Shown here: positions 30,074 to 37,865 of the stretch, piece after piece
Layout: every line of letters starts with the position of its first letter
Position numbering within the stretch: position 1 is the stretch's first letter
Assembly (NCBI GenBank): GCA_026705345.1
Contig: JAPPAV010000063.1
Span: 1 to 64,000, forward strand
Origin: Gammaproteobacteria bacterium
GTDB lineage: Bacteria; Pseudomonadota; Gammaproteobacteria; Pseudomonadales; Azotimanducaceae
Direction of reading: 5' to 3'
DNA length: 64,000 nucleotides
The notes under the pieces: generated by a model
What the model saw: the letters and a program-made list of their open reading frames with translations, nothing else
What the model was told of the DNA's origin: nothing
Database searches by the model: none
Position numbers and translations under genes: made by a program

Positions 30074-31180
30074 ATGCGCTCTGCGGACTCCCATGTGATT
30101 GAACCGGGTGACCTTTGGCAGCAACGTGTGCCAAAGGACCTACGCGACCGGGCACCCCGGATCGTGAACAGCATCGACTCGTTGCGTGGACCGCTCGAAG
30201 GCGAGTGGCTGGTCTGCGACGGGATTGGACCGCAACGGGTCGCCGGGTTCGCCGCCGCCGACGTCGACGATCCGAGGCAACGGTCGGCAATGGAAGAGCG
30301 CGGCTACGGGCAGTTGTTGTCGGGTGGCTGGGACCCCGAGCAGCGTTTGAAAGACCAGGAACTGGACGGCGTCTCGTTCGAGATTCTTTATCCGTCAATG
30401 GCACTGCCCATGTTCGGTATTCCGGATTTCGAGCTGCAGTCGGCGGTGTTCGCCGCCTACAACGACTGGGTTGCCGATTTCGCGTCCTATGATCGCAGTC
30501 GCCTGCTCGGGGTCGGCCTGGTCTCTATGGACGACGTCGGCTGCGCGGTCCGGGAACTGGAGCGGATCGCGCGCCTCGGTCTCGGCGGTGCGATGATCTC
30601 GGTGGATCCCGGCAGGCCGAACTACTCGAGCGGGCGTTTCGACCGGGTCTGGGCGGCTGCCTGCGCGCTCGAGTTGCCCTTGAGCATGCATATCCTGACC
30701 GACCGTGGCGGTGCCGGATACAACCAACGACCGTTCCTGATGACCTGGATCCGGCAAGTCCATCCGATCCAGCTTACGCTGACGACGTTCTTGGTATCGG
30801 GCGTCTTCCACCGGTACCCGGATCTCAAGGTCATCTCCGTCGAGAACGACATCGGCTGGATCCCGTACTACCTGCAACGGCTCGGGGACAGCTTCGAACA
30901 ATTCCGCTACCACATAGGCTACGACTCGCCGGAGACGCCAATCGACTACTTCCATCGCAACGTCTGGTTCACGTTCCAGGACGATGAGGTTGGCGTGCGC
31001 GATCTCGAGACCATCGGGGTCGACCGTGTCATGTGGGGCTCGGACTTTCCCCATGGCGACTCGACGTGGCCCCACAGCCGCGAGGCCGTTGCCCGCAACT
31101 TCGACGGATTGCCCGGCGAATACGTGGAAATGGCCACCTACGGCAACATCACCGCGCTTTACGGACTTGACGAGGGCTGA
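30074..31180 (+). CDS. Amidohydrolase-2 family metal-dependent hydrolase
   Basis: 368 residues, TIM-barrel hydrolase/decarboxylase of the COG2159 type. ATG 30074 (GGAAGG upstream) gives the MRSADSHVIEP start, where DxHVxEP is the family's first metal site. Later residues include SMHIL, VENDIGWIPYYLQRLGDSFE and the C-terminal metal Asp in WGSDFPHGDSTWPHS. Family members act as decarboxylases or hydrolases of aromatic or cyclic compounds; the substrate is unknown. It is divergent from the ACP gene with 185 bp between starts, so it may share regulation with the polyketide genes. Confidence 0.85.
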   Translation: MRSADSHVIEPGDLWQQRVPKDLRDRAPRIVNSIDSLRGPLEGEWLVCDGIGPQRVAGFAAADVDDPRQRSAMEERGYGQLLSGGWDPEQRLKDQELDGVSFEILYPSMALPMFGIPDFELQSAVFAAYNDWVADFASYDRSRLLGVGLVSMDDVGCAVRELERIARLGLGGAMISVDPGRPNYSSGRFDRVWAAACALELPLSMHILTDRGGAGYNQRPFLMTWIRQVHPIQLTLTTFLVSGVFHRYPDLKVISVENDIGWIPYYLQRLGDSFEQFRYHIGYDSPETPIDYFHRNVWFTFQDDEVGVRDLETIGVDRVMWGSDFPHGDSTWPHSREAVARNFDGLPGEYVEMATYGNITALYGLDEG

Positions 31181-31254
31181 ATCGTCGGGGGACCCTAATG
31201 CGCCCGTCAGGGCGCGCGGTCGCCCGCGCCGTTACGCGTCAGCTTGCTGGACAA

Positions 31255-31282
31255 CGGGACGGGACAAGCCCGTTCCCTACGG
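31255..31282. repeat. Dispersed GGGACGGG hairpin repeat, copy 2
   Basis: Arms GGGACGGG and CCCGTTCC around loop ACAAG, followed by CTACGG. It lies between the convergent amidohydrolase and AAA-ATPase genes, in a position suited to a bidirectional terminator or REP element. Confidence 0.8.
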
Positions 31283-31292
31283 GTCGCCTCCA

Positions 31293-32525
31293 TCATCGCC
31301 AAAGCCGCGCGAAAGGCAGCGCAACGGCGTGCGGTCCCAGCGCCCACTCGACCTCTCCTTGGTGGATGACATAGCCTGAACTCACCTTGGCACCCAGGTC
31401 TGCTCGAAGGCTGGCAATGGCGCTCGCCATGGCGGGCCGCGGTGTGGCCGACAGTTTGACCTCGATGGGAACAAGGGTTTCGCCGTGTTCGACGACGAAG
31501 TCCACCTCCGAGCCTGCGGACGTTCGCCAGAAATGAACGCGAGGCTCTTCTCCCCGGTGCCAGTAGGTGCGCAGAATCTCCGACAGAACGGCAGTCTCGA
31601 ACAAGGTGCCGTTCATCGGGCCGAAAGCGGCAGCGTCCGGATCGCGAAGGCCGGTCAGGAAACACAGCATGCCCGTGTCTGTGAAGTAGACCTTCGGCGT
31701 CTTGACCAGGCGCTTGCCGATGTTGGCGAAGTAGGGTCGCAGGACGACAACTTGGAAGCTCGCCTCCAGCGCTGACAGCCAGGCCTTGGCCGTGTTGAGG
31801 GCAATGCCGAGGTCACGGGAGAGGTCGGTGAGGTTGAGCAGTTGCCCGCTGCGGGCGGCCAGCGCCCGCAGGAAGTCCTGGAACTGGGTCAGGTCGCCTA
31901 CTTGGCGTAGCGTGCGCAGATCCCTTTCCACGTAGGTCTGCATGTAGCTACGCTGCCACAGCGCGAAATCGCGGTTCGCATCGAGCGCGACCTCAGGGTA
32001 GCCGCCGCGCAGTATGTTGCGCCACAGGAAATCGGGACCGGGTAGGCTGCCTCGACGCCTGCTGACAATCTCCCAAGGCAATCGCCTTGCGGGTGCGCGA
32101 TCCAGTTCCCGGTGCGAGAACGGCAGGAGGCGCAATATCGCCGCCCGACCGGCAAGAGTCTCGGACACACCCTCCATCAGCAGGAGGTTCTGGGATCCCG
32201 TGAGCACATACTGGCCGCTTCGGTGTCGGTGAGCATCCACCTGCTCCTTGACGTAGGTCAGCAGTTCGGGGACACGCTGCACCTCGTCGAATACCGCCGG
32301 CGGCGGATACTGCCGGAGTAGTGCGCGGGGGTCCGCCGCGAAGGCTGCCTGCAAATCCGGGGCGTCGAGCGACAGGTACCGATGGTCGGGGAACAAACGG
32401 CGCAACAGCGTCGTCTTGCCGGATTGCCGCGGTCCGGTGACGACGACAACAGGAAACTCGCGGCAAGCACGGCGGATCACCGGCCCCAAGGAGCGGGCGA
32501 CATATGTTCCCGGCGACTTAGCCAT
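31293..32525 (-). CDS. AAA-family ATPase with DUF4143 C-terminal domain
   Basis: 410 residues from ATG 32525 (MAKSPGTYVARSL); the track start at 32540 lies inside a palindrome. Walker A is VVTGPRQSGKTTLLRRLF, Walker B PPAVFDEVQRVPELL, and sensor LTGSQNLLLMEGVSETLAGR. The C-terminal half is the DUF4143 domain (LSRDLGIALNTAKAWLSALEASFQVVVLRPYF, quoted here as two motifs, and WRTSAGSEVDFVVEHG, resembling a restriction-type PD-(D/E)xK strand). These proteins are widespread single-gene accessory elements of unknown function, often next to toxin-antitoxin loci as here. The gene is preceded by a 35-bp interrupted dyad. Confidence 0.88.
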   Translation of the reverse strand: MAKSPGTYVARSLGPVIRRACREFPVVVVTGPRQSGKTTLLRRLFPDHRYLSLDAPDLQAAFAADPRALLRQYPPPAVFDEVQRVPELLTYVKEQVDAHRHRSGQYVLTGSQNLLLMEGVSETLAGRAAILRLLPFSHRELDRAPARRLPWEIVSRRRGSLPGPDFLWRNILRGGYPEVALDANRDFALWQRSYMQTYVERDLRTLRQVGDLTQFQDFLRALAARSGQLLNLTDLSRDLGIALNTAKAWLSALEASFQVVVLRPYFANIGKRLVKTPKVYFTDTGMLCFLTGLRDPDAAAFGPMNGTLFETAVLSEILRTYWHRGEEPRVHFWRTSAGSEVDFVVEHGETLVPIEVKLSATPRPAMASAIASLRADLGAKVSSGYVIHQGEVEWALGPHAVALPFARLWR

Positions 32526-32560
32526 CTTGCAATTGTGCATTTGGAATGCAAGATTGCAAG
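32526..32560. promoter_or_regulatory. Nested inverted repeat at the 5' end of the AAA-DUF4143 gene
   Basis: Outer arms CTTGCAAT/ATTGCAAG and inner arms TGCATT/AATGCA around centre TGG: 14 of 16 arm positions are symmetric. It directly abuts the ATG at 32525. It could be an operator for autoregulation or a hairpin covering the ribosome site. A TTGCAA/ACAATT pair spaced 17 bp lies inside the dyad as a possible promoter. Confidence 0.6.
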
Positions 32561-32619
32561 CATGTTGTTTGGTTCCGGCTAACCTTGGGGGCCGATGGTA
32601 CGACTATAGGGCGCCGAGG

Positions 32620-32862
32620 CCGATCAATGCCCTCGACAACAGCCACGGCTCGACGGCACGACTTGTCAAGGCGTTCTTCAGCGGCACGCGTCGCTCCAAT
32701 GGGATGGGAACGGCCCACGACGTCCCGAACAACCGGAACGGCGCCGCGCCGGATGGCCGCAACTGCGCGGGTTGCCACCTGCTCGATCCGGCGCAGGGTC
32801 TGTTCGGCACCGGCGGCAACGCGTCGCACGGCGGCGAAGTCCTGATCCTCAAGGTGCCCCAT
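32620..32862 (+). pseudogene. Fragment of a c-type cytochrome / di-haem protein gene
   Basis: About 81 codons in one frame without start or native stop. They contain INALDNSHGS, the haem-attachment site NCAGCH, and LLDPAQGLFGTGGNASHGG leading into EVLILKVPH, where a conserved continuation LRN would be expected. These are typical of large cytochrome c family proteins in Gammaproteobacteria. The fragment stops abruptly at the point where the truncated PIN-domain gene begins on the other strand, marking a recombination joint at about 32863-32866. No promoter or full-length copy is seen in the window. Confidence 0.65.
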
Positions 32863-33155
32863 CAAGGGGATGGGCGTGCCGGCGTTTCGAAGCGACACGA
32901 AGACGCGGGCATAGTGACGGACGGTCGTCGAGATGACGTCGAGCACGTTGACGAACGGCTCTGCCAGCAACTCCGCGAGTACGCGCTGGTTCTCGGCGGC
33001 GCGGCTTCCACGTTCGAACGCTGCTTCCAGTTCTCCAAGCACGATCACGGGGATGGAAGCCTGAACGGCGGCGGTGAGGCTCGCAAGTACCTCGGGGTGT
33101 CCCTTGCGGAGGTGTGAGTAGGCGCTGGTGTCGAGGACGAGTCGGTCGATCGCCC

Positions 33156-33401
33156 TCATCTCCAATCCGTTCGGTCGATCACCCGCTGTTCCGCCAAGGC
33201 GGTGTCGAACTCCTTCGCGTCGTCCTCCGTCCAAGTCGCGTAGTGGAGCAGGCGAGCGCGACGGGGGTCCGGGCCGACGGCTTCCCGAAGCACATGCAAC
33301 ACGGTCGCATTCAGGCTCTCGCCCCGCTCGCTGCTGATGGCGCGCAGCCGTGACGCGAGGTCTGCGTCCACGTTGCGAATCGTCAGTTGGGTTGAAGGCA
33401 T
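33156..33401 (-). CDS. Ribbon-helix-helix antitoxin (FitA/VapB type)
   Basis: 81 residues: an N-terminal RHH DNA-binding domain (STQLTIRNVDADLASRLRAISSERGESLNATVLHVL, shown as two motifs TQLTIRNVD and GESLNATVLHVLREA) followed by a short toxin-binding tail. It overlaps the PIN gene by ATGA, the usual antitoxin-first order. Because its toxin is truncated, it may survive as a solitary repressor or neutraliser of related toxins. It has its own promoter only a few bases before the ATG. Confidence 0.85.
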   Translation of the reverse strand: MPSTQLTIRNVDADLASRLRAISSERGESLNATVLHVLREAVGPDPRRARLLHYATWTEDDAKEFDTALAEQRVIDRTDWR

Positions 33402-33410
33402 GACAGCGCG

Positions 33411-33439
33411 ACTATGAAGTCACGATGTCATCATGGCAA
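33411..33439 (-). promoter_or_regulatory. Promoter/operator of the RHH antitoxin gene
   Basis: On the minus strand, -35 TTGCCA, 17-bp spacer, -10 CATAGT; the expected transcript start lies about 4 bases before the ATG, implying a nearly leaderless mRNA. A 9-bp palindrome GATGTCATC sits in the spacer and could be the antitoxin's operator. Confidence 0.55.
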
Positions 33440-33517
33440 CGTGAAAAAACCGTTTGGGTTCCGCCCGCCATAGTGTCAGTGGTGATGGGCGGCTCGACCG
33501 TGGCTAGATCTGCACAC

Positions 33518-33538
33518 GGCATATGTCTGTGATATACC
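33518..33538. promoter_or_regulatory. Imperfect dyad upstream of vapB-like gene
   Basis: Arms GGCATAT and ATATACC around GTCTGTG (one mismatch), 33 bp before the antitoxin ATG and overlapping the -10-like GATATA. This is the expected place for an autoregulatory VapBC operator. Confidence 0.45.
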
Positions 33539-33570
33539 GATGGCGTTTCTCGTTGGGGAAGGATCGGGCG

Positions 33571-33804
33571 ATGGAGGCTACCGCCAAACTGTTCACGAAC
33601 GGTCGCAGCCAGGCCGTGCGAATTCCCAAGGCACTTCAATTCGAAGGTATCAGCGAGGTCGTCCTCCGCCGAGAGGGCGACGCACTCCTCCTCGTACCCG
33701 TCCGCAAGAGTTGGGAGTCGTTCGCCGAAGAGGCTCCGCCGGTCGACGGCGACTTCATGGCGGAACGGCCTGATCTAATGGTCGCCCGACCCGTCGATCT
33801 GTAG
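33571..33804 (+). CDS. vapB: AbrB/MazE-fold antitoxin (VapB)
   Basis: 77 residues from ATG 33571 (GGGGAAGG upstream); the track's 16 extra N-terminal residues are unconserved. The swapped-hairpin DNA-binding core is clear: ATAKLFTNGRSQAVRIPKAL and ISEVVLRREGDALLLVP. The C-terminal part (WESFAEEAPPVDGDFMAERPD) is the toxin-wrapping segment. It is followed by the PIN toxin after a 64-bp gap instead of the usual overlap. Confidence 0.9.
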   Translation: MEATAKLFTNGRSQAVRIPKALQFEGISEVVLRREGDALLLVPVRKSWESFAEEAPPVDGDFMAERPDLMVARPVDL

Positions 33805-33864
33805 AGGATAACGGACGGCACACGTTGCGCAGCAATCCTAGTCGTACGCAGTTTCGCCGCCCAG

Positions 33865-33879
33865 ATGTATGCCATACAT
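33865..33879. promoter_or_regulatory. Perfect 15-bp palindrome over the vapC start codon
   Basis: ATGTATG-C-CATACAT, perfectly symmetric, containing the vapC ATG (33869). It may be a second operator or a translational control structure in the unusual gap between antitoxin and toxin. Confidence 0.5.
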
Positions 33880-34276
33880 GCTTGACACGGACATATGCAG
33901 CTACGTCATTCGGAACCGGGATGCGCGTCTGCTTAGAACGATGCAGACGAGGGCCCGTTCCGGCGTCGGCATCTGCATTTCCGCCATCACCTACGCGGAA
34001 TTGCAGCTTGACGCACAGCGATCCGCGAGCGTGGCGCGGCATGCCGAGGCGATTCGGTCGTTCTGCGACCGGCTGACAGATGTGTTGGCATGGGACAGAC
34101 CGGCGGCCGACGAGTTGGCCCGCATCCAAGCGGAACTCTTCGCGGGAGGCACGCCGATCGGCAACAACGATGCCATGATTGCGGCCCACGCCTTGAGCGT
34201 CGGGTGCATCTTGGTTACGAACAACCCGCGCCACTTCGCGAAGGTTCTAGGCCTTGATCTGGAGAAATGGATTTAG
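33869..34276 (+). CDS. vapC: PIN-domain ribonuclease toxin VapC
   Basis: 135 residues with the complete PIN acidic set: Asp in YMLDTDICSYVI, Glu in SAITYAELQLDA, Asp in GNNDAMIAAHA and the C-terminal NNPRHFAKV strand. VapC toxins cleave tRNA or rRNA and are neutralised by VapB. ATG 33869 is followed in frame by a second ATG (MLDTD) three codons later that could also serve as start. In contrast to the neighbouring FitB-like gene this toxin looks intact. Confidence 0.92.
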   Translation: MPYMLDTDICSYVIRNRDARLLRTMQTRARSGVGICISAITYAELQLDAQRSASVARHAEAIRSFCDRLTDVLAWDRPAADELARIQAELFAGGTPIGNNDAMIAAHALSVGCILVTNNPRHFAKVLGLDLEKWI

Positions 34277-34316
34277 CCTGGGGTCGCTTGCGACCTCTGG
34301 TTGTCCCCCGCGTTCC

Positions 34317-34350
34317 GGCGATCCATTGCGACAATTGCGATCCATTGCGG
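34317..34350. repeat. Short direct repeat upstream of the tRNA-Lys promoter
   Basis: GCGATCCATTGCG occurs twice, separated by a few bases (ACAATT). It lies between vapC and the tRNA promoter; no function is evident. Confidence 0.5.
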
Positions 34351-34351
34351 C

Positions 34352-34380
34352 TTGTCGTTGAAAGTAACCGCACATACAAT
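34352..34380 (+). promoter_or_regulatory. Sigma-70 promoter of tRNA-Lys
   Basis: -35 TTGTCG, 17-bp spacer, -10 TACAAT, then about 29 bases to the mature tRNA 5' end; the GC-rich GCGCCGCGC just after the -10 resembles a stringent discriminator. Confidence 0.72.
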
Positions 34381-34409
34381 GCGCCGCGCTTTTCGCCGCG
34401 CACGGTCGT

Positions 34410-34485
34410 GGGTCGTTAGCTCAGTCGGTAGAGCACCGGGCTTTTAACCCGTTGGTCCTGGGTTCGAGCCCCAGACGGCCCACCA
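34410..34485 (+). tRNA. tRNA-Lys (anticodon UUU)
   Basis: All four stems fold: acceptor GGGTCGT/ACGGCCC (one T-G pair), D arm GCTC...GAGC, anticodon stem CCGGG/CCCGT (terminal wobble) around loop CTTTTAA with anticodon TTT, T stem CTGGG/CCCAG with TTCGAGC loop. Discriminator A, and the CCA end is encoded. It stands alone, with its own promoter. In Pseudomonas a tRNA-Lys lies directly downstream of queC and is a genomic-island target. Confidence 0.97.
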
Positions 34486-34498
34486 ATCCTCCCGTCAC

Positions 34499-35698
34499 CT
34501 AGCTGGCCAGGCCCTTGGCGATTGCGAAGGCGCGTTTCGCGTCCGCTTGCAGGCGAGCGTCCGCCAGGAAGTCGTAGGCCGTCATCGCCAAGGCCTTGGC
34601 GCCGTCCAACGCCGCCTTGTCTCCCATCTCGGAACCCGCGTACTTGGCGAACTCGGGGTTGTGGATGACCACGGCCGGGGGTGCGGCGGCGAGCATCGGG
34701 TGGATGGACGGTACGCGATGGCTGACGTTGCCCATGTCGGTGCTGCCGGCGCCGGACAGGTTGCGTTCCTCGGCGGATGCGAACTTCCGACCGAGCCTCT
34801 CGGCATTGGCTTGGAAGGCAGCCGCCAGCGGCCAGTTGGTGTTGATGTCCAGGTAGTCGACGGCGCCCCAGTTCATCTCGACCTCGCAGCCGCTCGCTTT
34901 GGCCCCGGCCTCGAAACAGGCTTTGACCCGGGGCTTCAAGGCCTCGAGGTCCTCGGCGTTCTTGGCACGCACGTAGAACTCGCCGGCGGCGCGGTCGGGG
35001 ACGATGTTGGGCGCCTGGCCGCCGTCGGTCACGATGCCGTGTATGCGCTCGGAGTGGCGGATGTGCTGGCGCAGGTTGGAGATGGCCTGGTAGGCCAGCA
35101 GCAAGCCGTCGAGCGCGTTGCGACCCTTGTGCGGCATGGCGGAGGCGTGGGCCGAGCGCCCGTGGTACACAACGTCCACCTCGGCGACGCAGATGGACGC
35201 CATGGTGGCGAGATTGATGCCGGCGGGATGCATCATCATCGCCGCGTCGACGTTCTCGAACGCGCCCTTGCGGGCCATCAGTTCCTTGCCGCCGCCTTTC
35301 TCCTCGGCGGGGGTGCCGAGCAGCGTCACCCGCCCGGGCAATTCGTTGCGTAGGGACTGGAGGGCGAGCGCCGCACCCAGCGCGGACGTGGCGATCAGGT
35401 TGTGCCCGCACGCGTGGCCGATCCCGGGCAGGGCATCGTACTCGGCCAGGACGGCGACGTTCGGATTGGGGTGTCCACCATCGGGCCCGAACGTCGCCTC
35501 GAAGGCGGTCGTGAGGCCGTAGCTTCCCGTCTCAACCTCGAGACCGTGTTCGCGGGCGGTTGCCACGAGGAGTGCCGCGGCGCGCGTTTCCTGGAAAGCC
35601 AGTTCGGGGTTGGCATGGATTTCCCGGGAAACCGCCACAAGTTCCGGGGCCAAGGCGTCGACCGCGGCGCAGAGAGTTTGCTTGGCCGAATCAGGCAT
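34499..35698 (-). CDS. M20-family amidohydrolase/peptidase
   Basis: 399 residues from ATG 35698 (MPDSAKQTLCAAVDAL); the track ORF extends 275 residues too far. Metal and catalytic motifs of the M20D/AbgB group are present: PGIGHACGHNLIATSA, GTPAEEKGGGKELM, and MMMHPAG. The dimerisation lid contains YHGRSAHASAMPHKG. Members hydrolyse N-acyl amino acids or p-aminobenzoyl-glutamate; the substrate is not predictable. No signal peptide. It lies 13 bp after and opposite to tRNA-Lys and is divergent from the SDR gene with about 100 bp between starts. Confidence 0.92.
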   Translation of the reverse strand: MPDSAKQTLCAAVDALAPELVAVSREIHANPELAFQETRAAALLVATAREHGLEVETGSYGLTTAFEATFGPDGGHPNPNVAVLAEYDALPGIGHACGHNLIATSALGAALALQSLRNELPGRVTLLGTPAEEKGGGKELMARKGAFENVDAAMMMHPAGINLATMASICVAEVDVVYHGRSAHASAMPHKGRNALDGLLLAYQAISNLRQHIRHSERIHGIVTDGGQAPNIVPDRAAGEFYVRAKNAEDLEALKPRVKACFEAGAKASGCEVEMNWGAVDYLDINTNWPLAAAFQANAERLGRKFASAEERNLSGAGSTDMGNVSHRVPSIHPMLAAAPPAVVIHNPEFAKYAGSEMGDKAALDGAKALAMTAYDFLADARLQADAKRAFAIAKGLAS

Positions 35699-35803
35699 CT
35701 TTCTTTTGTTACCGAACCCAGGTGGGAAGGCGCACGCTACGACGACACAATGGTCATCGTCAACGGCGCTATGGAGATCGGCTTCTGCGATAATCCATTG
35801 AGC

Positions 35804-36580
35804 ATGAGACTGACCAAGCTCAGCCGCTCCATCGAAGGCAAGGTGGCCATCGTCACCGGCGCGGCCAGCGGCATGGGCAAGGCCACGGCCGCGCTGTTTG
35901 CGGACGAAGGCGCGAAGGTGGCAGCGCTCGACATCAACGCGGAACCCCTCGAGGCTGTGGTTCACGAGATCGCCGACGCGGGCTATCCGGTGAAGGGGTG
36001 GACCTTGAACGTCGCCGATCTCGACGCGATCAACCACGTCATCCCGGAAGTGGCCGCTCACTTCGGCGGCATCGACATCGTCGTCAACAACGCCGGCATC
36101 GGTGCCGGTGGGCCCGTGGACGGCGACGAATACGAGGCAACCTGGCGGCGAGCGTTCGACGTACTCCTCACCGCCCATGTGCGCATCGTCCGCGCGGCAT
36201 TGCCCTACCTTCGTGAGTCGTCTGGCGGGCGGATCGTCAATATCGCCTCCACCGAAGGCCTGGGCGCGACGAAACGATCCAGTCCCTATACCGCTGCGAA
36301 ACACGGCGTGATCGGTTTGACGCGGTCTCTCGCCGTTGAGTTCGGCACTGAGAACATCACCGTTAACTGCGTCTGTCCCGGGCCCGTCCACACGGGGCTG
36401 ACGGAGTCCATTCCGGAAGCGGACAAGCGCGAGTTCGCCCGTCGACGGGTCGCGCTCCGACGCTACGCGGATCCGGAAGAGGTCGCCCACGCGACCTTGA
36501 GCCTGGTGCTTCCCGCTGCACAATACATCACGGGCGTGGCCTTGCCCGTGGATGGAGGTCTAACGATCAGAAACGCTTGA
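35804..36580 (+). CDS. Short-chain dehydrogenase/reductase
   Basis: 258 residues, classical SDR: cofactor motif TGAASGMG, NNAGIGAGG, catalytic Ser in VNIASTEG, and YTAAK; AALDINA after strand 2 suggests NAD preference. C-terminal PGPVHTGLTE and GVALPVDGG are typical. I take ATG 35804; ATG 35750 is an in-frame alternative, but a GATAAT box at 35789 would place the transcript start after it. The substrate is unknown. Its stop lies 24 bp before the dioxygenase start, so the two form an operon. Confidence 0.9.
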   Translation: MRLTKLSRSIEGKVAIVTGAASGMGKATAALFADEGAKVAALDINAEPLEAVVHEIADAGYPVKGWTLNVADLDAINHVIPEVAAHFGGIDIVVNNAGIGAGGPVDGDEYEATWRRAFDVLLTAHVRIVRAALPYLRESSGGRIVNIASTEGLGATKRSSPYTAAKHGVIGLTRSLAVEFGTENITVNCVCPGPVHTGLTESIPEADKREFARRRVALRRYADPEEVAHATLSLVLPAAQYITGVALPVDGGLTIRNA

Positions 36581-36603
36581 GAGCGACTTCGAGGGTGGTT
36601 GCG

Positions 36604-37776
36604 ATGTCCGAACCCAACAGAATGCCACGCGATTTGCCCCGTCTCGAGGCGGGGAGCGACAGCATCCATATCAACTGGCCCAATGGGCAGCAAAGTCGAC
36701 ATCTCTACTATTGGCTGCGCGAAAACTGCCATTGTTCGCATTGCACGCATCCCGATGCCTGGGAGCGGATGCTGGACTTCCTTGCCGTTCCGCTCACCAT
36801 CGCGCCGGCCTCGATTTCCTCCGACGAAGACGGCGTGCATATCCAGTGGCCGCCGCACGACGCCACCTGCCACGGCAGCCACTACAGTTGGACGTGGCTC
36901 GACTTGCACCGGGCCGAGGGTTCCGCCCGCTTGGACCAAAAACGCCGCGCACGGGCTTGGCCGACGAGCAAGCTGGACAAGGCGTCGCTGTCGGTGGACT
37001 ACGGCGAAGCCATGACCGGCGACGCGGGCTTGCTGCGGCTTCTTTCCCATGTCGACGACACGGGGATTGGCTTCGTTACCGGAATGCCCGTGGAGGAACG
37101 CACGGTGATGGCGCTCGCCGAACGCATCGCCTTCATCGAGGAGTCGCACTTCGGCCGCTACTTCCGCGTCGAATCGAAGCCCAACGCCGAGAATCTCGCC
37201 TATACGCCGCGTGCGCTGCTCCCGCACAACGATCTCGGCAGCCGACGGCACCCGCCGGGGATCCAGTTCCTTCACTGCCTCGTCAACGACGCGACCGGCG
37301 GCGAGAGCGTGCTGGTGGATTCCATCGCTTGTGCCGACGAACTACGCCGCGCCGACTGCGCTGGCTTCGAACTCCTGAGCAGGTGCCCGGTCACGTTCTC
37401 GTCGATCGCCGACGACTGGCACATCGTCAACCGGGCGACGGTGATCGATGTGGACGAGGACGGCGACATCCTGGGCACCCGCTGCCACCCGGCGTTGCTG
37501 GGTCCGGTCGACATCGAGCCAGAGCGGCAGATGGACTTCTACCGCGCCTTTCGCAAACTCCTCGAGATAGCGACCAGCCGGGAACTGCAGTTCCGGTTCC
37601 GGTTGGCCGCCGGCGAGTGCCAGGTATTCGACAACCACCGCATCATGCATGCCCGGAGCGCCTTCGACCCGGCGAGCGGCCACCGCCTGTTCGAGGGCTG
37701 CTACGTCTGTCGCGACGACTTCCTGAGCCGCTTGGAGGTGCTGCGACGGCGGGGGCGAGACTTCCGCGCCCGCTAG
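36604..37776 (+). CDS. Gamma-butyrobetaine hydroxylase-like Fe(II)/2-oxoglutarate dioxygenase
   Basis: 390 residues from ATG 36604 (GAGGGTGG site). The N-terminal GBBH zinc domain has C42, C44, C47 and H49 (NCHCSHCTHP); the C-terminal TauD-like domain has the iron ligands H208 and D210 (LPHND) and distal H349 (NHRIMHAR). Proteins of this layout hydroxylate gamma-butyrobetaine to carnitine or trimethyllysine, but many bacterial homologues have other substrates, so the exact reaction is open. Operon partner of the SDR, which might oxidise the hydroxyl group introduced here. Confidence 0.88.
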   Translation: MSEPNRMPRDLPRLEAGSDSIHINWPNGQQSRHLYYWLRENCHCSHCTHPDAWERMLDFLAVPLTIAPASISSDEDGVHIQWPPHDATCHGSHYSWTWLDLHRAEGSARLDQKRRARAWPTSKLDKASLSVDYGEAMTGDAGLLRLLSHVDDTGIGFVTGMPVEERTVMALAERIAFIEESHFGRYFRVESKPNAENLAYTPRALLPHNDLGSRRHPPGIQFLHCLVNDATGGESVLVDSIACADELRRADCAGFELLSRCPVTFSSIADDWHIVNRATVIDVDEDGDILGTRCHPALLGPVDIEPERQMDFYRAFRKLLEIATSRELQFRFRLAAGECQVFDNHRIMHARSAFDPASGHRLFEGCYVCRDDFLSRLEVLRRRGRDFRAR

Positions 37777-37865
37777 CGTTCTTGACGGGCGCCTGTCTGC
37801 ACATTTGAACCAAGTTTCATGCAAGGCCGCGCCCTCTGCACGGTTGAGCAAGGATACTCACGAAG

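Larger units (their letters stand above)
32518..33159 (-). pseudogene. PIN-domain toxin (FitB/VapC type) with lost C-terminus, reading into foreign DNA
   Basis: From ATG 33159 the chain is a recognisable PIN toxin: VLDTSAYSHLRKGHPEVL carries the first catalytic Asp, VIVLGELEAAFERG the Glu, then NVLDVISTT and LRNAGTPIP. Just after GTPIP the family continues with an N-D motif and the last acidic residues; here the sequence switches at 32866 to the antisense of a cytochrome c fragment and stays open to 32518. About 98 native residues of the usual 135 remain, so the catalytic tetrad is incomplete and the ribonuclease is probably inactive. The ATG overlaps the antitoxin stop by 4 bp. The open reading frame could still yield a 213-residue chimera. 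Confidence 0.75.

Noticed and set aside
34410-34485. tRNA-Lys as attachment site of an integrated island
   Set aside because: I could find no second copy of the tRNA 3' end and no integrase in the window; the accessory DNA also lies on the 5' side of the tRNA, whereas tRNA-targeting integrases join at the 3' side. The insertion idea is kept only as a synteny argument.
35699-36523. N-terminal extension of the M20 amidohydrolase to 674 residues
   Set aside because: The extra 275 residues are antisense to the SDR gene; the family start is the ATG at 35698.
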